The notes beneath the pieces were generated by a model. That model was not told the origin of the DNA, ran no database searches, and was given only the letters and a program-made list of their open reading frames with translations. Below are positions 1 to 5,994 of a stretch of 6,154 nucleotides of DNA, in pieces. Source of the stretch: Porphyromonadaceae bacterium (GTDB lineage: Bacteria; Bacteroidota; Bacteroidia; Bacteroidales; UBA11471). How positions within the stretch are numbered: the stretch's first letter is position 1; the number at the start of each line of letters is the position of its first letter. The position numbers were made by a program, and so were the translations under genes. The DNA is taken from the NCBI GenBank assembly GCA_021199145.1, contig JAJQIP010000172.1, positions 1-6,154 of the forward strand, given 5' to 3'.

Positions 1-896
1 TTCGATTGGCGGTCAAACAGTTCGCCTTAGATAACGGCTATCCTTTTTTTGACCTGAGAAACCAGTCGGGACTTATGCGCAGCCTGATTGTGCGGATTGC
101 CTCGACGGGGGAGATTATGCTTATCGTGGTCTTTTTCGAGGAGGATGTCGAACGGATAAAGGCTTTGATGGGGTATCTTGCGGACACGTTCCCCGAGATT
201 ACTTCGCTCCTCTATATTGTCAATGGCAAAGCGAACGATACGATTACGGACAGGGTCGTGCATGTTTTTCGGGGACGGGACTATATTCTTGAAGAGATGG
301 AGGGACTGCGGTTCAAGATAGGGCCGAAGTCGTTTTACCAGACCAACTCGGAACAGGCGTATGAGTTGTACAAAGTGGTGGCCTCCTTCGCCGCTCTGAC
401 GGGGGATGAATTGGTGTATGACCTCTATACGGGAACGGGTACAATCGCCAATTTCGTGGCCCGTCACGTGCGTCGGGTCATCGGCATCGAGTATGTGCCG
501 GAGGCTATTGAAGACGCCAAGGCCAACGCTGCCTTCAACGGGTTGGAGAATACCCTCTTCTATGCCGGGGATATGAAGGATATCCTGACGCCGGCCTTTA
601 TTGAAGAACAGGGACACCCCGATGTGATTATCACCGATCCGCCCCGTGCTGGGATGCATGGCGATGTCATCAAGTCCCTGCTTTTTGCCGCTCCTCCCCG
701 GATTGTCTATGTGAGTTGCAATCCGGCCACGCAAGCGCGTGACCTTGCCTTGCTCGCTGCCGATTATCGGGTTACCCGGGTGCAGCCGGTCGATATGTTC
801 CCTCATACACAACATGTAGAGAATGTTGTCTTGTTGGAGCGGAAACGGCCCCTTGCCTCTTTGGGGAAGAAGGAGGAACCGATGTCTGAGATGTGA
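1..896 (+). CDS. rlmD: 23S rRNA (uracil-5-)-methyltransferase, RlmD/RumA family, 5'-truncated by window edge
   Basis: This is a SAM-dependent enzyme that methylates C5 of a uridine in RNA; in the RlmD family the target is U1939 of 23S rRNA. The reading frame is open to the left edge (first full codon CGA at 3), so the TTG at 6 is an internal Leu and not a start. The TRAM domain and the [4Fe-4S] cysteines expected upstream lie outside the window. Visible family motifs in order are FYQTN (333-347), SAM motif I DLYTGTGTI (420-446), DPPRAG (636-653), SCNPAT with the nucleophilic Cys at 717-719, and HVE near the C-terminus with the likely general-base Glu at 819-821. All catalytic residues of the C-terminal domain are present. 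The last 15 or so residues (from about 850) are a charged tail beyond the conserved fold. The gene ends ATG-TGA, and the next gene follows after 29 bases. Family membership is certain; the exact target base (U1939, another rRNA uridine, or tRNA U54 as in TrmA) is inferred from common annotation. Confidence 0.92.
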   Translation, partial: RLAVKQFALDNGYPFFDLRNQSGLMRSLIVRIASTGEIMLIVVFFEEDVERIKALMGYLADTFPEITSLLYIVNGKANDTITDRVVHVFRGRDYILEEMEGLRFKIGPKSFYQTNSEQAYELYKVVASFAALTGDELVYDLYTGTGTIANFVARHVRRVIGIEYVPEAIEDAKANAAFNGLENTLFYAGDMKDILTPAFIEEQGHPDVIITDPPRAGMHGDVIKSLLFAAPPRIVYVSCNPATQARDLALLAADYRVTRVQPVDMFPHTQHVENVVLLERKRPLASLGKKEEPMSEM

Positions 897-925
897 AGCC
901 TAAAAATATTATAAAAAATGAAGCG
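897..925 (+). promoter_or_regulatory. AT-rich translation initiation region of the MFS gene
   Basis: 22 of the 29 bases between the methyltransferase stop and the ATG at 926 are A or T, including the tract TAAAAATATTATAAAAAA. There is no clear Shine-Dalgarno sequence, which is normal in Bacteroidetes, where A-rich leaders favour initiation. The contrast with the more G+C-rich coding sequence on both sides argues that this stretch is not translated, and so supports the ATG at 926 over the GTG at 893. I found no Bacteroides-type -7 box (TAnnTTTG) in it, so the transporter may simply be read through from the methyltransferase gene. Confidence 0.35.
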
Positions 926-2296
926 ATGGAAGAATTAATCAGGAAAAAGCTCAATGACAGTGCCGTGGCCCGTTGGTCAGCGATGCTTATTGTATCGTTT
1001 ACCATGATGTGCGCCTATTTTATCACCGATGTGATGTCCCCCCTCGAAGTGATGCTTACCACTCCGGTGGCCGATGGCGGTCTGGGATGGACAAGTTCGG
1101 AATACGGCTTCTTTTCCGGGGCGTACGGGTATATCAATGTTTTCTTGCTGATGCTCTTTTTCGGGGGCATCATCCTCGATAAATGCGGTATCCGGTTTAC
1201 CGGAGTCGTCAGTTCGTCGTTGATGCTGGGCGGGGCATTGATTAAATGGTACGCCCTCTCCACCGATTTCGGTGATGCCCTGTTTTTAGGCTACCACATG
1301 CAGGTGGTTGTGGCCGCTCTGGGTTTTGCCATTTTCGGAGTAGGGGCTGAGATTACAGGAATTACCGTTTCCAAGGTTATCATCAAATGGTTTACCGGAC
1401 ACGAGGTAGCCTTGGCCATGGGGTTGCAGGTGGCGATGGCCCGTATAGGAACGGCCGTGGCGTTGGCCTGCAGTCTGCCTATAGCGAAGGCGTTGCACGG
1501 AGTCTCTTATCCGGTACTGATAGGGGTTCTGTGCCTTTGCATCGGGCTGGTGGCCTATCTGGTCTATTGTGTGATGGACCGGAAGCTCGATAGTTCCATC
1601 GAGATGGCCGAAGGAGGCAAGGAAGAGGGATTCCGGATAAAAGATTTGAAGGTCATCTTCACCAACAAGGGTTTCTGGTTGATTGCCCTGCTTTGCCTGA
1701 TGTTCTATGCGGGGGTGTTCCCGTTCCTGAAATTCGCTACCAAGCTGATGATTGCCAAATACCAGGTAGCTCCCGAGACAGCCGGACTTATTCCCGCCAT
1801 GTTGCCTTTCGGGACGATTTTCCTCACCCCGGTTTTCGGTACGCTCTATGACCGTATCGGGAAAGGGGCGACCCTTATGCTCATCGGTTCGACGATGCTT
1901 ACGGCCGTGCATCTCCTGTTTGCGGCTCCCGTCCTTCCTGTCGGATGGTTCGCCATTGTACTGATGGTAGTCCTGGGTATTTCGTTCTCGCTTGTCCCCT
2001 CGGCTTTATGGCCGAGTGTTCCGAAAATCATTCCTATGAAGCAATTGGGGTCGGCCTATGCCACTATCTTTTATATCCAGAACATCGGTCTCTCTATGGT
2101 TCCCGTGCTTATCGGCTGGGTCATCGGCTCTTATTCGACCCATACCGACAGTGCCGGCGCGGTGATGTATGACTATACCGTTCCGATGCTTATCTTCGCC
2201 ATTTTCGGGCTGGTGGCCATTTTCCTGTCGTTCTTGTTGAAGCGGGAGGATGCCCGTTCGCATTACGGCCTGGAGGAGGCGAACATGAAAAAATAG
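926..2296 (+). CDS. Major facilitator superfamily transporter, MFSD1-like
   Basis: This is a 456-residue inner-membrane secondary transporter of the major facilitator superfamily. Twelve hydrophobic segments can be picked out, roughly residues 18-36, 60-83, 92-110, 123-147, 162-184, 194-217, then a charged central loop (218-248), then 249-270, 284-305, 313-333, 339-361, 374-400 and 416-438 (some merge). The loop between helices 2 and 3 carries the MFS motif A as GGIILDKCGIR (80-90), and its degenerate second copy is GTLYDRIGKG (305-314). Several stretches resemble animal MFSD1, a lysosomal dipeptide transporter: FGVGAE (137-142), LQVAMARIG (167-175), YAGVFPF (261-267), SALWPSVPKIIP (359-370) and IQNIGLS (384-390). 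Buried E142 and R173 are candidate substrate-binding charges. A GTG at 893 in the same frame overlaps the methyltransferase stop and would add 11 residues; I prefer ATG 926 because the intervening DNA is AT-rich. The MFS assignment is certain; the substrate is unknown and peptide transport is inference from recalled similarity. Confidence 0.93.
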   Translation: MEELIRKKLNDSAVARWSAMLIVSFTMMCAYFITDVMSPLEVMLTTPVADGGLGWTSSEYGFFSGAYGYINVFLLMLFFGGIILDKCGIRFTGVVSSSLMLGGALIKWYALSTDFGDALFLGYHMQVVVAALGFAIFGVGAEITGITVSKVIIKWFTGHEVALAMGLQVAMARIGTAVALACSLPIAKALHGVSYPVLIGVLCLCIGLVAYLVYCVMDRKLDSSIEMAEGGKEEGFRIKDLKVIFTNKGFWLIALLCLMFYAGVFPFLKFATKLMIAKYQVAPETAGLIPAMLPFGTIFLTPVFGTLYDRIGKGATLMLIGSTMLTAVHLLFAAPVLPVGWFAIVLMVVLGISFSLVPSALWPSVPKIIPMKQLGSAYATIFYIQNIGLSMVPVLIGWVIGSYSTHTDSAGAVMYDYTVPMLIFAIFGLVAIFLSFLLKREDARSHYGLEEANMKK

Positions 2297-2332
2297 CGTT
2301 GTACCGCTTGATTTTCAGCTGAGCTATTTTTG
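2288..2332. terminator. Probable bidirectional terminator between convergent genes
   Basis: A perfect 9-base inverted repeat, AAAAATAGC (2289-2297) and GCTATTTTT (2323-2331), brackets the 27-base gap between the transporter stop (2294-2296) and the exonuclease stop (2324-2326). Each arm includes one gene's stop codon. The arms give a T-run on either strand, as expected for a terminator used from both directions. The loop of 25 bases contains a small AGCG/CGCT hairpin (2295-2308) and the palindrome TCAGCTGA (2315-2322), which could form alternative structures. The outer stem is weak because it is mostly A-T pairs, so efficiency is uncertain. Confidence 0.5.
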
Positions 2333-2977
2333 AATAAAGAGCTTTTCCGACCCTCTCCGGTAGGTGATGGGGAGGAGGCTCTGGTAGGGCTTGGGAAGGG
2401 GTTTCCTGAGCAGGGCTTTGTAGATGTGGAGGCATGCCCAGGCATCGATAGCGGCGTAGTTGCGTTGGCTGACCGTCAATCTCGGCACTTCCCAGTTGGA
2501 GAGTTGTTTCGTCTTTGAAATTCTTTTCCCGAAAAGCAGCGCATATATTTTCTGGAGGCTCTTCTCCTCGATGCCGAAAGCAGCGACATATTGCTGCAAA
2601 TCGATATAGTTGTGCGGTTCTACGGGCCATTTCCTACGAAGCCCTATAAAGTCGTTTTTCAGAGAGAGTCCGATTTTCAAAATATGAGGCGATTCAAGAA
2701 TCTGTTTTACGGCATCGATGTCGTGCATGCGGCAGACACGAAACAGGTAACAGGTGTTCCACGTGGCTATTTGTACCAGAGCTACGTGGTGGGTAACCCC
2801 CTTCTTGAAAGAGGGGCGGGTCTCGGTATCAATGCCAACCGCTTTCTCTTTCAACAGTTCGGGGAGAATGGCATCAGCTTTCTTCTCGGAATTTATGCTG
2901 ATAATCTTGCCCGGAAACTGGACAATCTCCATCTCCGCCAAATTCTCGCTGTTGACTTGTTCGTCCATATTCTCCAT
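2324..2977 (-). CDS. 3'-5' exonuclease, DEDDy (RNase D / WRN-like) family
   Basis: The 217-residue protein is a stand-alone exonuclease domain that should remove nucleotides from 3' ends of RNA or DNA using two metal ions. The DEDDy signature is complete: ExoI VGIDTETRPSF with D50 and E52, ExoII GLSLKNDF with D109, and ExoIII YAAIDAW with Y174 and D178. It lacks the HRDC domain of RNase D and the helicase of WRN, so it is a minimal version; a basic tail of about 30 residues (189-217, rich in K, R and P) follows the fold. The ATG at 2977 lies two bases after the DUF5063 stop. A second ATG at 2968 (M4) has GGAG just upstream and is an equally possible start. It is the last gene of the leftward cluster. 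The fold and active site are clear; whether it acts on tRNA, short oligonucleotides or DNA cannot be told. Confidence 0.93.
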   Translation of the reverse strand: MENMDEQVNSENLAEMEIVQFPGKIISINSEKKADAILPELLKEKAVGIDTETRPSFKKGVTHHVALVQIATWNTCYLFRVCRMHDIDAVKQILESPHILKIGLSLKNDFIGLRRKWPVEPHNYIDLQQYVAAFGIEEKSLQKIYALLFGKRISKTKQLSNWEVPRLTVSQRNYAAIDAWACLHIYKALLRKPLPKPYQSLLPITYRRGSEKLFIQK

Positions 2978-2979
2978 CC

Positions 2980-3621
2980 TTATAACCAGCGGTCGGCATC
3001 CTCTTCATCTTCGAGCCACTCCGATTGCCGCCGTTGATAAAAATCATCGTCCCTTGTGTCGTGGTGATGGTGGTGACCGCATTCGCATTCGTATTCATCC
3101 TCGTTCAAGTTGGATGAGAAATAGATGCGATGCAGTGCCCCTAAAGCGTTTAGCAGTTTGGCCCCCCAATAATCGGCGAACTCTTCCCGGCATTCGGTCA
3201 GGGCGGCCCGCATGGTCTCTTCGTTTTCGGTGCGGTAAGCGGAGATGCAATCCTTAACGGCCTGGTAGATATCGGCCATATCTTCAGCGATACTGGCTCC
3301 CAAGGGGAGGTCGCTGTATTTCATTTCGTCGCTTTGCACCGTCAGGTAGGCATCGTTTTCGCCCATCAGACGGCTGACCTTTTCACGCATATATTCATAG
3401 TCCTCCTCGGTGACAAAATGTTCCGCCTCATCGAGGTAGTCATCCCCTTCGTCGTCGATAGGAAGCAACGCTCCTTTGAGGTAGAGAAAGGGAAGCAGTT
3501 TGACCGCTGTCGAAGCGAACTCTTCTTGGGTATACTCCTGCGCACGTTCGAGGAAAGCACAAAATTCGACTCCTACGGTAACGAATTCGATATTGTTTTT
3601 CGCATAAACGTATTTGTCCAT
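2980..3621 (-). CDS. DUF5063 family protein with histidine-rich C-terminal tail
   Basis: This 213-residue acidic, predicted cytoplasmic protein has no signal peptide and no membrane segment. I assign it to the uncharacterised DUF5063 family from its N-terminal region (FVTVGVEFCAFLE, 13-25), the LLPFLYLKGALLP segment (42-54) and the conserved YWGAKLLNALGALH stretch (151-164); this is recollection of the family, not a search. The body looks all-helical. The C-terminal 40 residues differ: an acidic stretch, then CECG (179-182) followed at once by five histidines (183-187), DTRDDD, and a final acidic, Trp-containing end. This could bind metal. The start is ATG 3619-3621, five bases... counted from the glycosyltransferase stop at 3624-3626 there are two bases between them; a GTG at 3622-3624 would overlap that stop by one base. 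No function is known to me. Its tight placement before the exonuclease gene suggests co-expression, and my recollection is that the two genes are often adjacent in Bacteroidetes. Confidence 0.85.
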   Translation of the reverse strand: MDKYVYAKNNIEFVTVGVEFCAFLERAQEYTQEEFASTAVKLLPFLYLKGALLPIDDEGDDYLDEAEHFVTEEDYEYMREKVSRLMGENDAYLTVQSDEMKYSDLPLGASIAEDMADIYQAVKDCISAYRTENEETMRAALTECREEFADYWGAKLLNALGALHRIYFSSNLNEDEYECECGHHHHHDTRDDDFYQRRQSEWLEDEEDADRWL

Positions 3622-3623
3622 CA

Positions 3624-4799
3624 CTATATGGATTTAGTCTCTTGTTTGGTTTCTGAAGTTTCTTGTAAGGGATTTTGGCGGCTTACCGACGCATAAGCAG
3701 TCTCAAATTGTCTGGCCAGTGCATCCCAGGTAAAATTCCGGAGAATGTCTTCGTGGGCCGTTTCCCCAATTTCCCTATTCCCTTTGTTTCGGAGGATAGT
3801 CTCTGCCCATTTGTCAGCTTCCAAGGGCAGTACAAAACCGTTTTCCCCTTGACGAATCAACATATCCGAACCTCCGTTTTCCGTGGTCAGGCAGCAGAGC
3901 CGGTAGTACATGGCTTCGAGCAGTACCATGCCGAAAATTTCGTAAAGCGTCGGCAGCAGGAAGAAATCACACTTTTCGTAAAGTTTCGACAAGAACTTCT
4001 GTTCCAATCGCTCTACCCGTATGATGTCGCCTCCCAGCCCTAGTGCATGCGCCTTTTTTTCGCATTTGTCCACGTACCCGGCATCGCCTTTCCCGACCAT
4101 GATAAGCCGTATCTTCTCCCCTTTCTCTTTCAGCCGGCGGACCACCTCGTATAGGAATAGAGTGTTTTTCCGAGGTTCAAACCGGCCGATATACAGCAGG
4201 TTTATAATATCGGGCCGACGCTCTATTTCCTCAATGAAGCTGGGTGTCGTTTCATCGGTCTGCGACAAAGCTTCCAAATCGATGCCGACCCCGATGGTCT
4301 TGACATTGGACAATCCTTTGGCATTCAATGACCTTTGCGCTAAATGGCTCTTGGTAATGAAAAGGGTGTCCAACTTCTTATAACTCTTCAGACAGAAGAT
4401 ATCGAAGAGGTGGCAGAAAATGTTGTACCGTTTGTTGAAGGCCGGATAGTACGGACCGTGGAAAATCACCGTCTTTTGCGGATACTTTTTCGCCAATTGC
4501 CAAGAGAGTATTTGGCTGTACTCACACGGTTGCAGGACATCGTACCGCTCGACCAGATCGGATATATCGTAAAAGAGGGCATTTCGGGAAATATCCTTTC
4601 CGGTGCGGTAGTAGACCATTATTTTACCCCCTTCTTCCAAGGGAATGGTCAGTGTTTCATCCTTTTCCCCCCAAAGCAGCAAATCGCACGTATGTCCCCG
4701 ACGGACCATAGCCCTTGCCAGTCCTACTTCCTGACTGTTGTAGGTGCTGTTCCGCACCTCTATGACACTGGGATAATTGTGGATGATTAAGATTCTCAT
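3624..4799 (-). CDS. Glycosyltransferase, GT4 family (GT-B fold)
   Basis: This 391-residue enzyme should transfer a sugar from a nucleotide-sugar donor to an unknown acceptor, at the cytoplasmic side of the membrane or in the cytosol. The N-terminal Rossmann domain starts MRILIIHNYP and has the QEVGLARAMVRRGH segment (23-36) typical of GT4 acceptor domains, then HGPYYP (114-119) and a conserved linker strand IGVGIDLEAL (169-178). The C-terminal donor domain begins around 200 with YIGRFEPRKNT (203-213), whose R206 and K211 should contact the donor diphosphate, and contains the retaining EX7E motif, E287 to E295, within YEIFGMVLLEAM. No signal peptide or membrane helix is seen. The last 16 residues (376-391) are a polar, low-complexity tail rich in Gln, Glu, Thr and Lys. 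The start codon is 16 bases after the nadD stop. The family is clear; the sugar, the acceptor and the product (lipopolysaccharide, capsule, glycoprotein or other) cannot be deduced. Confidence 0.93.
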   Translation of the reverse strand: MRILIIHNYPSVIEVRNSTYNSQEVGLARAMVRRGHTCDLLLWGEKDETLTIPLEEGGKIMVYYRTGKDISRNALFYDISDLVERYDVLQPCEYSQILSWQLAKKYPQKTVIFHGPYYPAFNKRYNIFCHLFDIFCLKSYKKLDTLFITKSHLAQRSLNAKGLSNVKTIGVGIDLEALSQTDETTPSFIEEIERRPDIINLLYIGRFEPRKNTLFLYEVVRRLKEKGEKIRLIMVGKGDAGYVDKCEKKAHALGLGGDIIRVERLEQKFLSKLYEKCDFFLLPTLYEIFGMVLLEAMYYRLCCLTTENGGSDMLIRQGENGFVLPLEADKWAETILRNKGNREIGETAHEDILRNFTWDALARQFETAYASVSRQNPLQETSETKQETKSI

Positions 4800-4815
4800 G
4801 GTTTGTATTGCAGTT

Positions 4816-5409
4816 TTATTCCCGGGAGGTTTGCCAGGTTATACGGTGTTGGACAATATGGTCCAGTACCGCTGGAGGAAGATAGTCAGTAACCGATTCT
4901 CCGGCCGCTATGCGGCGGCGGATTTCCGTTGAAGAGATATCCATCATTGGGGCTTGGGTAAGGTGTACTGACGACGGGAGTGTCGCAGCGTCAACGGGGT
5001 AACCCGGTCGGGGATAGATGTATATCGTGTATTCTGCGAGAATCTCTTGCGGCGATTGCCATTGGTCAAAGATAGTCCAGTTGTCCGAACCGATGAGCAG
5101 GCAGAAATTTTTGTCGGGATAGCGACGGGAGAGCGTCCGGAGGGTAGTGATGGTGTAGGAGGGGAGAGGGAGGTGTTTCTCGATATCGCAGTAACGGAAT
5201 GCCGGCATATCCTTGATGGCCAGCAGGGTAAGTTGTTCCCGAGTCTTATCGTCAAGCAGGTCTGTCCGCTTTTTCAACGGATTTTGCGGGGTGGCTAAGA
5301 ACCATATTTCGTCCAACTTCTCTTTCTCGACCATATAGCGGGCAATGGCAATGTGGCCCAGGTGTATGGGATTGAAAGACCCGGAAAATATGCCTACCGT
5401 CTGGCCCAT
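4816..5409 (-). CDS. nadD: Nicotinate-nucleotide adenylyltransferase
   Basis: NadD joins nicotinate mononucleotide to AMP from ATP, giving deamido-NAD, the step before NAD synthetase in both de novo and salvage routes. The 197-residue protein has the usual family length. The nucleotidyltransferase motif GSFNPIHLGH (10-19) supplies the two ATP-binding histidines H16 and H19. Other family marks are the TPQNPLKK substrate loop (40-47), PSYTITTLR (83-91), IGSDNW (106-111) and the C-terminal ISSTEIRRRI (158-167), which binds the ATP phosphates. Nothing essential is missing. The ATG is four bases after the gmk stop, which implies coupling with gmk. This is one of the securest calls in the window. 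Confidence 0.97.
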   Translation of the reverse strand: MGQTVGIFSGSFNPIHLGHIAIARYMVEKEKLDEIWFLATPQNPLKKRTDLLDDKTREQLTLLAIKDMPAFRYCDIEKHLPLPSYTITTLRTLSRRYPDKNFCLLIGSDNWTIFDQWQSPQEILAEYTIYIYPRPGYPVDAATLPSSVHLTQAPMMDISSTEIRRRIAAGESVTDYLPPAVLDHIVQHRITWQTSRE

Positions 5410-5413
5410 CTTC

Positions 5414-5992
5414 TTACTTCGCTGATTCCTTTAAAAACGTCCAGACAATCTGCAAAGCCTCTTTTTCAGCCGTGGCCAAATCGTCGTTGATGATGATTTT
5501 GTCGAATTTCGGAGCGAATCCCATCTCATATTCGGCTTTGGCCAACCGGCTTTCTATGACATCGGGGGCATCGGTCGCACGCCCTTGCAGGCGGCGACGC
5601 AACTCCTCCAGACTGGGCGGCTGGATGAATATGGAGAGGGCTTGTGGTCCATAGAAGCGTTTGATATTGACCCCTCCCGCCACATCGACATCGAAAACAA
5701 CATTTTTTCCTTCGGAGGTGAGACGCTCCACTTCGCTCTTCAGCGTACCGTAGAACTTGTCGGCATAGACCTCTTCGAATTCCAGAAAATCACCGTTGGC
5801 GATACGGTTGCGAAATTCATCGGGAGTGAGGAAGTAATACTCCACTCCGTTCCGTTCCTGACCCCGTGGTGCTCTCGAAGTGGCCGATATGGAGAAGGCC
5901 AAGTTGAGATTTTGCGTCAGCAAATAGTTGATGATAGTCGTCTTACCCGAACCGGAGGGGGCGGAAAATATGACCAATTTCCCTGGTTGCAT
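5414..5992 (-). CDS. gmk: Guanylate kinase
   Basis: Gmk phosphorylates GMP to GDP with ATP, feeding GTP and dGTP synthesis and recycling GMP. The 192-residue protein matches the family's usual length of about 190 to 210. The P-loop is SAPSGSGKTT (10-19) with K17. The GMP-binding region follows as SATSRAPRGQERNG (36-49) and EYYF (51-54), with EFEEVYADKFYGT (71-83) completing the GMP site. DVDVAGG (101-107) is the Walker B equivalent, and GRATD with ESRL (137-150) forms the lid arginines R138 and R149. All key residues are present. The ATG lies two bases after the yicC stop, the classic bacterial yicC-gmk arrangement. Confidence 0.98.
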   Translation of the reverse strand: MQPGKLVIFSAPSGSGKTTIINYLLTQNLNLAFSISATSRAPRGQERNGVEYYFLTPDEFRNRIANGDFLEFEEVYADKFYGTLKSEVERLTSEGKNVVFDVDVAGGVNIKRFYGPQALSIFIQPPSLEELRRRLQGRATDAPDVIESRLAKAEYEMGFAPKFDKIIINDDLATAEKEALQIVWTFLKESAK

Positions 5993-5994
5993 GG

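Noticed and set aside
44..50. Run of seven T, with a similar run at 4054-4060, considered as terminators or phase-variable tracts
   Set aside because: Both lie inside intact reading frames, neither is preceded by a clear hairpin, and seven bases is short for a phase-variable tract.
27..815. 262-codon open frame on the - strand opposite the methyltransferase gene
   Set aside because: It is antisense to a gene with complete catalytic motifs, its translation shows no recognisable domain, and long antisense frames are common in DNA of this composition.
918..938. Six-codon upstream frame (ATG at 918 to TAA at 938) overlapping the transporter start
   Set aside because: It is too short to support as a gene or leader peptide and is readily explained by chance in an A-rich leader.
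1286..1912. 208-codon open frame on the - strand inside the transporter gene
   Set aside because: Its translation is rich in His, Arg, Gly and Gln with no motif, as expected for the reverse complement of hydrophobic membrane-helix codons.
2591..3257. Overlapping + strand frames opposite the exonuclease and DUF5063 genes
   Set aside because: The - strand carries the full DEDDy motif set and the DUF5063 body; the + strand translations have no family features.
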